Below are positions 12,117-25,151 of a stretch of DNA of 64,000 nt, piece by piece. The notes beneath the pieces are model-generated. The model saw only the letters and a list, made by a program, of their open reading frames with translations. It had not been told where the DNA came from and ran no database searches. How positions within the stretch are numbered: position 1 is the first letter of the stretch; each line of letters begins with the position of its first letter. A program made the position numbers and the translations under genes. Origin of the DNA: Saccopteryx bilineata (taxonomy: Eukaryota > Chordata > Mammalia > Chiroptera > Emballonuridae); assembly GCF_036850765.1 (NCBI RefSeq), contig NC_089493.1, positions 168,628,140 to 168,692,139 of the forward strand. Direction: 5' to 3'.

Positions 12117-12821
12117 TGTTGGGCAGATAAAATGTATATATTATGCTCACTTTGTTAAAGATGGCGCTGCCCATGTGGAAGCCGTCACCCAGGTGATATT
12201 AATGTGTGTTGGGGGCGGGCTGTGGGCAGGCAGGATCCTTGTAGCCTGGGGCTTGGTTTTGGGATTAAGCCTTTCCCACCCTTTTTGATGTGGGGTGGTA
12301 CAATCCCATTATGCCTCAGATAAGTGACTTTGTATTAGAGACTTCCCCTATTTTGTATATTTGATTAAAGGTTATGAATCTACAGTATAAAATGAGGGCA
12401 GAACAGGAGCTTGCTCTCTCTTGGTTCCTGAGATTATCATTAGAGGAGACAGCAGAGAGGAGACAGAGTAAGGCCACGTGGAGGAGCCCAGGAGAAGCAG
12501 CCAAGATGGCAGAGTGTTGAGTGAGAAGCCAGTTTGTGCAGTGAGAAGGAAGGAGATGGGGAACAGAGGTGAATAAGTCTGGTGAGCTAGAAACCTTTGA
12601 TTCTAGGAAACTCGGATAAGTCAGTAGCTTTGTGAGCACTGAATGTGAGTGGGTTTTGGAGCCCAGTGTGTGTTTTGACTTGCCCGCCGGGTGCAAGCTA
12701 GGATTAAAGATGATGGCCCACCAGTTTTTGGCTCCGTTGTTTCTTTACCGACTGTCCGAATCCAATGCGAACCTGCATGGACTGGGGTGCTGTGATAGTG
12801 GCCGTGGCGACTGGCTTTACA
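12117..12821 (+). mobile_element. Solo LTR of the same endogenous retrovirus family, copy 2
   Basis: It starts TGTTGGGCAGATAAAA and ends GGCTTTACA, with a perfect 5-bp target duplication (CCACC) at 12112-12116 and 12822-12826. A TATA-like box (TATAAAAT) sits at 12386-12393, as expected near the LTR transcription start. There is no primer-binding site or gag/pol after it. It is the most complete of three copies in this window. Confidence 0.88.
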
Positions 12822-13923
12822 CCACCCTATTCCCCAAAGAAATTGAAGGGTATTCTTATATTTTATTTATAGATGGAGACATTTACCTCTATCCCATGAT
12901 TGTGAATTATTCATCATAAGAATATTTTAAATGTGTAGTTTATAACCAGGAAACCTATAGCAATTTAGGATTACTTAGGATCATAAGAAATTGGAACCTT
13001 CATCCAAATAATTGCTGATACCATATATCTGAGTTTCTAAACAAGGGAGCAGTGAAGTCCTATATTGAATTTCTAAGCCTTATACCTGTCAGGGACTGAT
13101 AAGTACACATGGGCAAGTTCTTTGATATGTGTCCAGGTCCATTGCCAGAGATAAGCAAGCTTAAGTGTAAACTTGTGATTTAACTACATTTCAGATATGA
13201 TATGGAGCTACAAGAAGGATGCCAGAGAACCTGTGTGCTCAGAATACTGTCACTCATGAAAAGTTTTATTTTTTTATTTTTTTATTTTCTATGTAAAAGT
13301 AGCCCAAAAGTTCTGTCGCCTTTTTGAGGCTCTTTAAATGACATAGGGGCTAACTCTTAGTTTTTAGTGCTTCACAAGTGACTAAGTGGTAGTACTGTTT
13401 TAGCCAGTAATTATTCAGGCATCTTGGGTCACACCCGCAGTCGGCAGAATCTATAAAGGAGGTTGGTAAACACCATGGAAGGCAGCTCATGGGAAGAGTA
13501 CACAAAATGCTTACGGGGTGCCAGAAGTTGCAGGACTCGGGTACACTGGAGACGCTGAAGGAAATGTTTGATATCATCTGGTCATAAAGAAAAGATACCT
13601 GCCACACCTTTACTTAGCATGATATTTTTCTTTTGCAAGTAAGTATATATTTCCAGAAATTTTTTAGAAAAAAAAATTTTTACCAAATTTTTAGTGTTGA
13701 CTGGAAAAGGCTGAAAAAAATATACACTTCCTCTTGTAAAGGATAATGGACACCAGAATGTAGAAGATTTCGGATACATACCTGGCCCAAAAGTTTTATA
13801 CTGTTTGATATACTTGGTAGGGGTAGGAGAAAGTTTTTTGTATTTTTGCAAAAACAGGCTGGGGTTACTTTCTGATTCTTCTTTTAGATTTGAGAGAGAA
13901 CTGGCTTAAGGAATTGTTTTTTT

Positions 13924-14220
13924 GTTTGTTTGTTTTTTTACAGAGACAGAGAGTCAGAGAGAGGGATAGACAGGGACAGACAGACAGGAATGGAGAGATG
14001 AGAGGCATCAATCATTAGTTTTTCGTTGCTCATTGCGACACCTTAATTGTTCATTGATTGCTCTCCCATACGTGCCTTGACTGCGGGCCTTCAGCAGACC
14101 GAGTAACCCCTTGCTGGAGTCAGCGACCTTGGGCTCGAGCTGGCGACCTCAGGGTCTCGAACCTGGGTCCTCTGCATTCCAGTCGGACGCTCTATCCACT
14201 GCGCCACTGCCTGGTCAGGC
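13924..14220 (-). mobile_element. tRNA-type bat SINE, antisense
   Basis: It begins (+ strand) with TTTGTTTG T-rich tail sequence and ends GCGCCACTGCCTGGTCAGGC. The target duplication AGGAATTGTTTTT occurs at 13909-13921 and 14221-14233. Confidence 0.9.
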
Positions 14221-15994
14221 AGGAATTGTTTTTAAGCAAGTTGGACTTTTTCCCTTGATGTTTTAAGTTCCTTGTCTGAAATATGGCATAGGAAATGAGA
14301 CAAAATCGTCTTTATGAGGTGTAGGTCTTCTCCTATAAGCCAATGATTGCCTGAGCATTTGTCCCCTAAAAAAGATGAATAGTACCTGTGTAATGAGACA
14401 TCTACCATGCAGACTATGGATAAGAGGCTTACCAAATCTAGTTTCAGATTCATGAGCAGAAGCTCACTTCTTGGATGGTGGGAGTTCGTTCAATGGTACA
14501 TCGCTCGGAAAGTGAATTTCATGTCGGAGATTACTCTCAGGTTTGGCAGGGTGCCCTTCAGCAGTATAGCGTGGTCCACACACCGTAATGGATGTCTCCA
14601 AGATGTTCATTCATTGTTCTTCCCCTAGTTCATATCTTACCAGGAGTATCACCTCCATGCTCATGCACATGAGCATATAGGTCCTTTACCACTGAATAGA
14701 ATGAGCCAGTCTAAAGATGAGAAATTAATTTGGATTAGCCCTAGAGTAGCTTGGAGAATGCTTTTAAATGTTTATATTAAAAAGCACTTGGAAAGGAGGT
14801 TCATTTGGAGCCTAAGGAGGGAATTCCTTTAGATGGCTCTTTAACATAAACCTAAGTGGCAAGCCATTAGGCAAAAATGTAGATAGGACCTGGAAACTTA
14901 AATCTCAATACTCTATTGTGAAATTCTTCCATAAAACAAGGCTTAGGTATCTGATTACCATTCTTATGCAATTTTAAGCTCATATTCTCAGAATCCACAA
15001 ATGCCTTAGGGTCTAATGTGCAAAGAAAATTCTATATTACTAGAAACCATGAAGGGATAATTAGTTTCATGGAAAGCAAAAATGTGAGTTACATTGAATC
15101 AGGCCACGGTATCAGTATGCTTTGATCCTGGCGCTCATCTGTCAGGTTATTGTAGTAGTGTCCCCCTCTTTCTCTGTTCTGGTTTGGGCAATAAATTATA
15201 TGGTCACTCTAGTTATATACAATATACATCATAATACCTCTGGGTGTCCTAGTGCCTTAGTCACCAAACTGATCATCTTTAGACCAGGGACCAACTTGTT
15301 GGTCTCTGTATCCTGGTCTCCCAGAATAGTGCCTGGCTGATATTGGCCACGTCCTGCATAGTGAATGAAGGAACTAACATCTCAGACATCTCAGGCAGCA
15401 TCACAAGCTTATAGGGTTTGGATCTATGAAGTATATGTGAAGTCACCAACCATAGTGCTCCCCAGTGTAAACAGGCCTAATTGAATGAGTGCCAGGACAC
15501 TCTGTCATGGTCGATTACCAGAGCACAGAGAACCTGTCAGTGACCGCATGTATGTAGCAGACATATACATGTATTTGATATACACACTGACCCATTGCTG
15601 CCTTGGGAACAAGGTGCCATCAGCAGACCAGAAGTTTGACACAAGTCCTGGGAGATTTAGAATCTGGGTAGGACTATTATCAAGAACAATAATATTACCA
15701 AATATAGGTTTATAGTGCTTCCCAGTTTTCAGAGCCATTTTATATAGATATTTTATTTTTGCATTACCCCAAATCTTCATAATCTGCATTACCCCAAATC
15801 ATAATACATTTTGCACACTGTATTATGGTTGCCCATTTGTTTCTCTGATTCCTGCACTAAGCTGCTATGTACCTCAAACCCATGTCCATTTCCTGTTCAC
15901 TGTGTTTCCTCAGCACTTCGACAGTGCTATTCATAGGTACAGTGTTTCATAAATATGGACCGAGTACAGGCAGCTAGTGTCTACATTTTGTGAA

Positions 15995-16560
15995 TGAGAG
16001 AAGCTGGGGCTGAGAGGGCTCAAGTGGCCTCTTCTAGACTGTGTGGCAGTCTTAAGCTGCTCAGAGGCCGCCTTTCCAGCCTGGACCTTCTGGTTCCTAG
16101 TCCTGTGCTCTTCCTGTTGAATCAGCACCCAGAAAAGACAGCATGGCATTTATTGTACGAAATTAACAACTTTGCGTGAAATGTAGAAAAATGGGAGATT
16201 GCAGTTCCCTCTGCCTGGTGCTTCCTCCCACTTCCTGCACTTGTTACTATCTGTTTTCTCTTTGAAGATGCACGTGAGCTCCCAGGAAGCCTTCCCTGAC
16301 CCCCTCGCCCTTGCCTGTACCGGGTCCCACTTTTCATTGCTATCTCAACAGCCAGTGCTTATTTCTGTCATTGTACTTAACACCCATCACAGGCCCTCTT
16401 GGGGCCAGACACTGAGCTGAGAGCCTCACATTCACTGACAATTACCCAGGAACTGAGGCTCACAAAGACCATGTGGCCTTGCACAAGGTCACACGTGGTG
16501 TTGTGGCAGCCTGAAAACTCCATCATGTGATTCTACTCCACTGCGCCCAGCACGCTGCAC
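15995..16560 (-). repeat. Two MIR SINE fragments
   Basis: The pieces at about 15995-16110 and 16395-16560 show inverted MIR features: GAGAAGCTGGGGCTGAGAG, GGGCCAGACACTGAGCTGAG, AACTGAGGCTCACAAAGACC and CACAAGGTCACACG. Both are diverged. Confidence 0.55.
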
Positions 16561-17115
16561 TTAACTAAATGCAGGGTGTCCATCTGTGTAGGTACCCAGC
16601 TTTTCCCCACTGGACTGCAAGCTCAAGGGCCACGGCTGGGTCTTAGCTCTCTTTGGCATCCACGAGCTTTCCTGGTGTCAAGGTGGCTTTTACTAAATAT
16701 TTATAGTTATTGGGTGGAGGAGCAAGAGAGGCAGCGAGAGGAAAGCCGGGGGACCCTGCCTGTACCCATGGCAGCCTCTTGGACTAGCTCATGACTTCTT
16801 GTGAGCTGTTGCTTTTTGTAACTGGCTTTCTGGTCTGCTGGCTGTGATCGCCTCTCCTGAATGCTGTCCTTGTTGCTTAAGACAGACACAGTGAGCTGTG
16901 GTTGTAGTCTGGTATTCCAGAATAATCCTCCCTGTTTCTGGGAGCTAGGCTCACTGCGAGTGAGTTAGAATCATTAGCACCAGGCTATTGGGTGGCCACA
17001 CTAGAAGGCATTTGGAAAGATAAATCTTAGGATTTGACTTTTTTTTTTTTTTTGCCTGTGGTAATTTGCTCTGAAATTGCCCTTTTATTTCCCATTTAAA
17101 AAATATGGAGTTATT

Positions 17116-17357
17116 GGCCCTGGCTGATTAGCTCTGCTGGTTAGCACGTTGTCCCCAAATGCCAAGGTTGTGGGTTTGATCCTTGGTTAGGGCACATGGG
17201 AGCAACCAATGAATGCACAACTAAGTGGAACAACAAATGAGTGATTCTCTCTCCCTCTTTTTCCCCCTTCCCCCTTCCTTCCTCTCTCTCTCTCTCTCCC
17301 TCCCTCCCTCTCTCTTCCTCTCTTGGTCGCTCTAAAATCAATAAATATAAAAATTGA
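17116..17357 (+). mobile_element. Short tRNA-derived SINE
   Basis: It begins GGCCCTGGCTGATTAGCTCT, has a B-box GGTTTGATCCTTGGTTAG, GTGGAACAACAAATGAG, a long CT tract and an ATAAATATAAAA tail. A perfect 15-bp target duplication (AAATATGGAGTTATT) lies at 17101-17115 and 17358-17372. Confidence 0.92.
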
Positions 17358-17439
17358 AAATATGGAGTTATTTCCAGTGTTTGGAAAATCAACATTTGAT
17401 TTGTAATGTGGGGAAAGTCATCCTACTCTTGAGACTAAA

Positions 17440-18980
17440 TATAGGCCTTCCTCCTTCCTCCCTCTCCACTCAGCCTGGGTTCCATCCCCAGCCGCCCTGC
17501 TGGCACTGCTCTCACCAAGGTCACCAGTCACTTCCCTGTCAAATCTCAGACCCCTCTCAGCCCCGTCTTACTGGATTTCTGGCAACATCGGGCAGGGTCA
17601 ACGGCCCCTCTATTTGAAATCGTCGCTTCACTTGTTTTTGGTGACACCACACTCCTGTTTTCTTGCTCTTTCTATGTCTCCTTTGAAGGCTTCTTTTCCC
17701 TTAAGTTCTTATTTCTTAGGGTCTGGTTTTAAATCTTTTTTAATTCTTTGATTGATCATAATCCTCTCTCTGGTTCCGATCACCAGCAGCATGCCAAAGA
17801 CTGTCCACATCCTGGATCTTCTGTTTGTCCTTTAGACCAGTGGTCCCCAGCCCCCGGGCCATGGACTGGTACTGGTCCGTGGGCCATTTGGTACCGGTCC
17901 ACAGAGAAAGAATAAATAACTTACATTATTTCCGTTTTATTCATATTTAAGTCTGAATGATGTTTTATTTTTTAAAAATGACCAGATTCCCTCTGTTACA
18001 TCTAAGACTCACTCTTGATGCTTGTCTTGTAAGTTCGACAATTATATTTAAAAATACCACAGTTTTTACACCGGTCACACAATTTTATTTTGTGCATTTG
18101 TCCATCCCACCCTAAAGGCCGGTCCGTGAAAATATTTTCTGGCATTAAACTGGTCCGTGGCCCAAAAAAAGTTGGGGACCACTGCTCTAGACCCATCTAT
18201 CCAGCCTGCCGAGCCCCAGTGTCAGGTACGGTCGTGGATGCCTGCTTCCTCTCCCTGTCCGGCACTCACATCTGTTCCTCACCTTCTGCTTCCTGTTTCC
18301 ATGAATTCCACCAATCTCCGGCTGGTGCCCAGAAACCTGCCAGCTTCCCTTAATCCCCATTTTATTTATCACTGACTTCTCCTCAGTGAACCAGGCGTGT
18401 CAGTTCTGCCTGTCTCACATCAGCTACTTGTCTCCGTCCCTGCTCCCTCCACCCTCGCTCAACCCCTGCCTATCTTGTCCTCCTGATCCTTAACTGTCCC
18501 CTTCAGCTCACTCTCTTTACTGCAGCCCTAGGTGTTGTTGGCATTCCCTCTGCCCCACTTCAAGGTCCTTGACTGGCCCATGGATACCGTAAACTCCAGA
18601 ATCCTTTTATTGACCGGGAGTCCTTGGATGGTCCGCCCCTGCTTAATACCACTGCCTCTGTTTAAACTCATCGCCTGGGCCCTGCTGAACTTGTTTCAAT
18701 TCCTGATCTTGCCCCATGTCTTCTCACCTCCTGGAAGATGAGATGCTGTTTTTAAACATCACTGCTTCCAGAAAGCCTTCCCTGATTCTCCCTCCTCCAC
18801 TGGCTGTACCCCGCACACTGGGGAAGCACTTGTCCCTGGCAGAGCGATAGCAGTGTGTTGTCACCACCCGGGCATTTGTCTCATTCTCTGTGGGCCAGAT
18901 TTTTTTAATTGCATCTCCTTAGCATCCAGTACAGTGCCTGGAACTTACTAACAAAAACGTGTTTTTTACATGAATGAGAA
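17440..18980 (+). repeat. L2 (CR1-type) LINE fragment split by an hAT element
   Basis: On the + strand 17500-17830 and 18185-18980 show eroded L2-like phrases (AAGGTCACCAGTCACTTCCC, GACACCACACTCCTG, CAGTACAGTGCCTGGAAC at the 3' end). The hAT at 17838-18184 interrupts it. It has no usable frame. Confidence 0.6.
17838..18184 (+). mobile_element. Non-autonomous hAT DNA transposon, family 2
   Basis: The ends are CAGTGGTCCCCAGCC and GTTGGGGACCACTG. The 8-bp flanks CTTTAGAC (17830-17837) and CTCTAGAC (18185-18192) match in 7 of 8 positions. It is closely related along its full length to the copy at 4969-5318. Confidence 0.92.
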
Positions 18981-19149
18981 ACACATAAAATACACTGAAA
19001 AGGATTTCTGGACAATTAGTTTTGCAAAAAGTGGAATTTTGGAACCCAATTAAGAAGTGACACTATCTTTGAGATTTTCAGTATTTTTGGTTTTTGGGTT
19101 TTTCAATTTTAATTTTAAAATTTTGTTTTTTAATTCTATAAATACATCA

Positions 19150-19680
19150 GATATTTTGCAGTGCTTCAGATTCATGAAATTGCTTAAACTCTCCAGTGCC
19201 TTCCAGTGGCAGATAGAGTGAAGTCTAACCTCTTTGTCCTGGGCACGTGCCGGGCCCTTGCTTGCCTTGCCTGACCTCCCTGACCTCACTTCACATGGCT
19301 GTCCTCCTTGCCTGCCATGCTCCTATGCTTATTCTGTTGGCGTACAATCCAAGTTCATTCTTGCCACAGGGCCTTAGCAACACCTGTTCCTGCCCTGCTG
19401 CCTTAGCAGGTTCTTCCCTGATCCTGTCATGCCCTGCCTACCCTGACCCTCTGACCCCCCACTCCTCACTGTCTACCACATCACCCGTTTCATTTTCTCC
19501 ACAGCACTTTCCCTCTGAACTCCTCCTCCTGCTAGCTCTGCTGTTGTCCCTCTCTCAAGGTACTGTAAGCCTCATGAGAGGAAGGCCACCCTACCTTGTG
19601 TATCATGGGGTTCCTGGAGCCTAGGGCAAGGCCTGGCTCAGGGTAGGTGCTTCATAGCTATTCATTAAATGAACCCATTT
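19150..19680 (+). repeat. L2 LINE 3'-end fragment
   Basis: Typical L2 3' features: CTCCAGTGCCTTCCAGTGGC, GATAGAGTGAAGTCTAACC, CACAGGGCCTTAGC and the end GTAGGTGCTTCATAGCTATT. It is noncoding; the 125-codon frame over it is chance. Confidence 0.65.
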
Positions 19681-21973
19681 TATTTTTAGAAAATACAACT
19701 TGGTTTGCTGATGAGCTAAGGATCCCTGTATCTGAAACCTGCACTAACACAGAAGGTGCCCAAGATAAATTCTCATGGACCTTACTGAGCTAATGGGCCT
19801 AGGGAATAGTTCCCATAGCAATTGGGTTTTAATTTACTCATCACTAAATCTGTCAGGCCAGAATGTCCTGAAGTTTCCTAGAAATAGAGACAAATCTTGT
19901 GCGCTCTCTGTAGGGTGGCCTGGCCGTGGCCGTCTGTAAGTAAACCATCACTATCTTTAGCCCCTTCATTCTCAAATTCAGATTCTCTGTAAAGTAGCTG
20001 CTTCCATCAATCATATCAAAGAACTATTTTTTAGGGTACGGTCCTTGCTGAATTATAGTTTATCTGACCCTTTATAACACAGGTCCTTTGGCAAGTTGAT
20101 GCTACCAGTTGCTCAGAGCCCTGACTGGCCTGTGGTCATCTAGTTTTGTTGATTCCATCTGAACCAACATGTTGGCAGCAAGTTGGCTACTTTGGTTTTA
20201 GACTTGTTCTTCTTATGCCTCACGTAATTTAAAAGTGGCAAATAAACCTATTTCTTTTCCTAGATGAGGCCTTTAGGGGAATTTGGACTGTTTCTGGTGG
20301 CAAGATAACCTCACAAAACATGTATAAACAGAATGGTTGGCCAAGTGCTTGTGAGATGAGGGGCAGGAGGTGGGTTGATACAGGCAAAGAGTAGAACATT
20401 CTAGAAGGTTTTTTTGTGATTTTTTCCAGAACACCAAATATACATGGTTTCATCTGCTGGGCTTGTGGGGACTGAGGCAATCATGAGAACAAAGAACTCT
20501 GTGCTCTGCTTTATAATGAGCTTTCGGTAAATGTTCACTCTGACTACTGTTAACTCACCTCAACTACTATTAGAGGAGGATGTAAGGCCCTGGGCTTTGG
20601 CACTAACCCACCAGGAGTTTGCCTAATCCTGAGCAGTTACAAAACTCACCCCAGTCCATCATCTGCTGGGGAGCAACTTGCAGAATGAGTTGGCTCAAGA
20701 CAACTCATTTCTTGAGCTCTTCCCTGCCCACACATATCATGATTACCCAGAAAGCAGCAGCTGCATCCACAGTGGAAATTCCCCCGGGCCACTCACTGCC
20801 TCTCATGGGCAAAGGCATACCCAGGGCACGGCTTCCTTCACCGCCTCCTAGGTGTCCAGTGGAGGTCTGCAAATACCCGTGCAAACCCTGAGACTTTAGA
20901 GTGAACCTGCTCCTCTCAGAATTCAATACCAGCCCCTATCTGTTGTCCTTGTAAGCAGGCAGAAATTCTGATGGGAGAGATAGTAGAAGGAACTTGGGGA
21001 AGGACTCCATTTTCTTGATTTCAGAAGAATTTCAGATAATCTGTAGTTCTTGAAGATTGTTCTGTCCCTCTTTCTGTCTCCTTGGTAGCCACATCTTTTG
21101 AAGTTCCCTGAGCTCCTGGTCAGAAATTCTGACTCTCAAATAGGGGTAAGGCATACAGATTCTGAAAGTTCCACAGAGGGAAAAGGGTTAAAGGGAAACA
21201 GCATGTATGTGCACACACTGACAGTCTGAATACTACATGATCAGTTTCAACAAACAAACCATAGACCGGATCAGTCTATCAAATACAGAGACAACATTGA
21301 TCTTTCAGGAGGAATTTGCCAACTCTAAAATGCCAGCTGTCCCTTCCTGCTCATTGTGGGGGTGAAGAATGTCTCTTTTTAATTAGCTGAAGTGGAAATG
21401 CTCATTACAAATATTTTAGTCTCCAACCCAAATTAATTTATTGCATATTCTTTTCTTTCCTCTAAAAAAGAGAGAGATTCTTTCCCCTAAAGAGAGAAAG
21501 AGAGAGAAGAAGAAGAAGAAAGAATAAGGGACATTGCCCCTTGATTCCATGAGGGTTAGGAAGGGACATTTTACCTGCCACAATGTCTGGCATCGCAGCT
21601 GGAGGTGCGGTGGGGGTGTCTGTGTGTGTTTGCGCTGGGCATGTGTGTCCTTACTATATATAAGCTCATTCATCCCATTGCTGTAATTTGGTGTTCAGAC
21701 TCAGCTTGCTGATTGATGGACTGGAGGAAGCCAGTAATTCTCAATTGAAGAGAAGAGGCTAAGAGAGAACAAACCTGCCCTCCTTTATCTCACCAACCCC
21801 CTTGTTCTGAACACTGCAGAGGTTTAGAGCAGTCCATTTATTTTGGAGGAATGATTTGAACCTAGATTAGAGCAGCTCTGTTTTGTTTTGGTTTTTTTGT
21901 TTTGTTTTGTTTTTTGTCTTAATTAGTTACAATTGGCTCATTTGACAGAAGCAACAAAATCCATATACCCAAG

Positions 21974-22167
21974 TCCTGATCCAGTAGCTCAGTTGGTTAG
22001 AGCATCATCCTGACATGCTAAGGTTGTGGGTTTGATCCCCAGTCAGAACTCATACAAGAATCAACCAGCGAATGCATGAGTAAGTGGGAAAGCAAATCAA
22101 TGTTTCTCTCTCTCTTTCTCCTCCCTTCCTCTCTCTCTTTCAAAATTAATTTTAAAAATTATTTTAA
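21974..22167 (+). mobile_element. Short tRNA-derived SINE
   Basis: It has A-box GTAGCTCAGTTGGTTAGAGC, B-box GGTTTGATCCCCAGTCAG and a CT-rich tail. The target duplication is 15 of 17 matched, 21957-21973 and 22168-22184 (AAATCCATATACCCAAG / AAATCCATATATTCAAG). Confidence 0.9.
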
Positions 22168-22639
22168 AAATCCATATATTCAAGAGACCAAACTGGGTGA
22201 GTGTAGAAGGAACATGTGTGAAGCCAAATTGCCTCACTGTGGCTATAATTATAAAACAGCATGATGTTGCTTAGAAGCAGTATGGAGGTTCAGAAGCCTT
22301 GATATTATAAGGAAATAATTACAGGTGCATGCAAATCCCAGTATTATTTATAATAACAAAAAAAAGGATTTAAATGTCCAGAGATGGTGATGATTTGATA
22401 ATTATCACAAAGCCATAGACTATAATGCAACTATTAACTATTATGTTGCTAATAAATTTTATTGGCATGGGAATTTTCATAATTAACTACTTGTGAAAAA
22501 AATGGAATTATATGAAATATGGTACCATTTTAACACAATGCACAAAACAAAATGCATAAGTATACACAAAGGTTCTAAAATAGTCGCCAGCATGTTAACA
22601 GTGGTGCCTTAGGACAGGAATATTGATGGTTGATTTTGT

Positions 22640-23790
22640 CTGGTTTTTGTTTTTTCTTGGGCAATAATTGGACATATTAACATATTAGTTTTGGGTATAT
22701 AACCTAATGGTTTGATATCTGTATATAATTTCATTGCAAAAATGATCACCACAGTCAGTCTAGCTAATATCTGTCACCATACATAGTTGTGATAATTTTT
22801 TTGGAAATCTAGTCTCTTAATAATAAACATAATAATAATACAGTATTATTAACTACAGTCACCATGCTCTACATCAGGGGTCCCCAAACTTTTTACACAG
22901 GGGGTCAGTTCACTGTCCCTCAGGCCATTGGAGGGCCGGACTATAAAAAAACTATGAACAAATCCCTATGCACACTGCACATATCTTATTATAAAGTAAA
23001 AAAACAAAACGGGAACAAATATAACATTTAAAATAAAGAACAAGTAAATTTAAATCAACCAACTGACCAGTATTTCAATGGGAACTATGCTCCTCTCACT
23101 CACCACCAATGAAAGAGGTGCCCCTTCTGAAAGTGCGGTGGGAGCCGGATAAATGGCCTCAGGGGGCCGCATGTGGCCCACGGGCCGTAGTTTGGGGACC
23201 CTGCTCTACATTATATTCCCAGGACTTATTTATTTTATAGCTGAAAGCTTGTACCTTTTGACCTCCTTCACCTATTTTTCCCGCAAACCCCTCCCCTCCA
23301 CCTCTGGCAACCACCAGTCTGTTCTCTGTATTTATGAGGTCAGGTTTCTTTCTTTCTTCCTCTTTTTTTTTTAGATTTCACATACAAGTGAGATCATAGG
23401 GTATTTATCTTTCTCTGTCTGACTTATTTCCTTTAGCATAATGCTCTCAAGGTCCATCCATGTTGTTGCAAATGGCAAGATTTCAGTCACTGATATGGAT
23501 GAACAGTGTTGCATTGTGTGTGTGTGCACCACATCCTCTGTACCTGTTCACCTGTTGATGGACACTTAGATTGTTCCCATGCCTTGGCCACAGTAAATAA
23601 TGCTTCAGTGAACATGGGGGGGCAGCTGTCGTTTCAAGTTAGTTTTCATTTTCTTTGGGTAACTACCCATAGTGACATTGCTGGATCATATGGGAGTTCT
23701 ATTTTTAATTTTGGGGGGCTTTGTTTAGTTTGGGATTTTGCCTATTATTGTTTCTTTGTTGTCTACATTGAGTACAAATTGCTTTCTAGC
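22640..23790 (-). repeat. Old L1 3'-end fragment, antisense, split by an hAT
   Basis: 22650-22866 (TGGACATATTAACATATTAG, GATCACCACAGTCAG) and 23212-23790 (CCACCAGTCTGTTCTCTGTA, GTGAGATCATAGGGTATTTA) are inverted L1 3' UTR and ORF2 C-terminal region. The hAT at 22875-23203 divides them. Confidence 0.7.
22875..23203 (+). mobile_element. Non-autonomous hAT DNA transposon, family 1
   Basis: The ends are CAGGGGTCCCCAAACT and AGTTTGGGGACCCTG (one C lost). A perfect 8-bp target duplication (CTCTACAT) lies at 22867-22874 and 23204-23211. No coding capacity. Confidence 0.95.
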
Positions 23791-24597
23791 TAGAAACAAT
23801 GAATTTTATTTCTGTATTTTAAAAAAATAAATACTTATGCATTAAAAAAATATATATTATGGGGCATCCCTTCTTTTTCTTTTTCTTATACCAAAAATAA
23901 AAAGGTGGGGAGGGAAGAAGAGAGAAAATGGATTTGAATATCTGGATTAACTGGAGCCCTGACATTCTTCTTCCTGGTTTTATTTAGTTATTTACTGCTT
24001 CCCTTACCTCTAATAGTTTACCAAGTCAGTAGGTATCAACACCTGGCTATATGTCAGGGCACTCACTCTCTGTGTGCCAGAGGTGCTACCCAGGCCTTCC
24101 TGTACACTGATGCAGCCCTCACAGGGCCCTCTGGGGTGACATTTTCCCTGGTTTTCAGAAGAGGAGAGCAAGGTGGAGTTCTAAGGGTTCCCACCCTTGC
24201 TCCACCCGCCCACACAGCCCTTGCTCTCTGCATTCCCTGCAGGAAGTTTCCCTGTCTCTCTAAAGGAGCCCCCATTTAAAGAACCAGTATATAGTCTGTT
24301 GGCAGAGGTGAGGACAGGAAGGATAGGGGGACATTAGATGTTGACAGGCCCATGGCTTAGAGGGAAAACAAGGGAGGGAAACTGCTACAGTGGCCCACAT
24401 GCCTGTCACGTCAAGAAATTCAGCAATTCCGTGCCTCCCGATGTCCAGGTACCAGCCCAGCCTACTTTGTCTGCCTAGTGCTGGCAGCTCTTTGCCGCTT
24501 ACCTCACAGAATATTATAAGAATGAGCAACCCCATCCCTGGCAGCCTTTGTCTAAAACCTATAGAATGCTGTTTTTGTTTGTTTGCTTTGTTTTTAT

Positions 24598-24753
24598 TTG
24601 AGAGAGAGAGAGAGAGAAAGAGAAACGCTGATTTGTTGTTCCACTTATTTACGCATTCATTGGTTTATTCTTTTATGTTTCCTGACCGGAGATCGAACCC
24701 TCAACCGTAGCTTATCCGGCCAGTGCTCTAACAGACTGAGCTATCTGGCTAGC
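24598..24753 (-). mobile_element. Short tRNA-derived SINE, antisense
   Basis: A GAGAGAGA tract is followed by inverted B-box GGAGATCGAACCCTCAACC and inverted A-box CTAACAGACTGAGCTATCTG. It is related to the SINEs at 17116 and 21974. No clear target duplication was found. Confidence 0.75.
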
Positions 24754-24820
24754 ACCTTGTATGTTGCTGCTTTTAAGAGTGTAATGTTATCCTTGATGTT
24801 GACAAGCCCATGGCTTAGAT

Positions 24821-25151
24821 CAGGGGTCCCCAAACTTTTTACACAGGAGGTCAGTTCACTGTCCTTCAGACCATTGGAGGGCCAGACTATAAAAAAACTA
24901 TGAACAAATCCCTATGCACACTGCACATATCTTATTTTAAAGTAAAAAAAACAAAACGGGAACAAATATAACATTTAAAATAAAGAACAAGTAAATTTAA
25001 ATCAACCAACTGACCAGTATTTCAATGGGAACTATGCTCCTCTCACTGACCACCAATGAAAGAGGTGCCCCTTCCGGAAGTGTGGCGGGGGCCAGTTAAG
25101 TGGCCTCAGGGGGCCGCATGTGGCCCGCGGGCCGTAGTTTGGGGACCCCTG
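24821..25151 (+). mobile_element. Non-autonomous hAT DNA transposon, family 1
   Basis: The inverted repeats CAGGGGTCCCCAAACT and AGTTTGGGGACCCCTG are perfect. A perfect 8-bp target duplication (GCTTAGAT) lies at 24813-24820 and 25152-25159. No transposase frame. Confidence 0.96.

Noticed and set aside
11227..12821. A compact provirus with two LTRs
   Set aside because: Each LTR has its own target duplication, and the roughly 200 bases between are host L1-like sequence, not viral.
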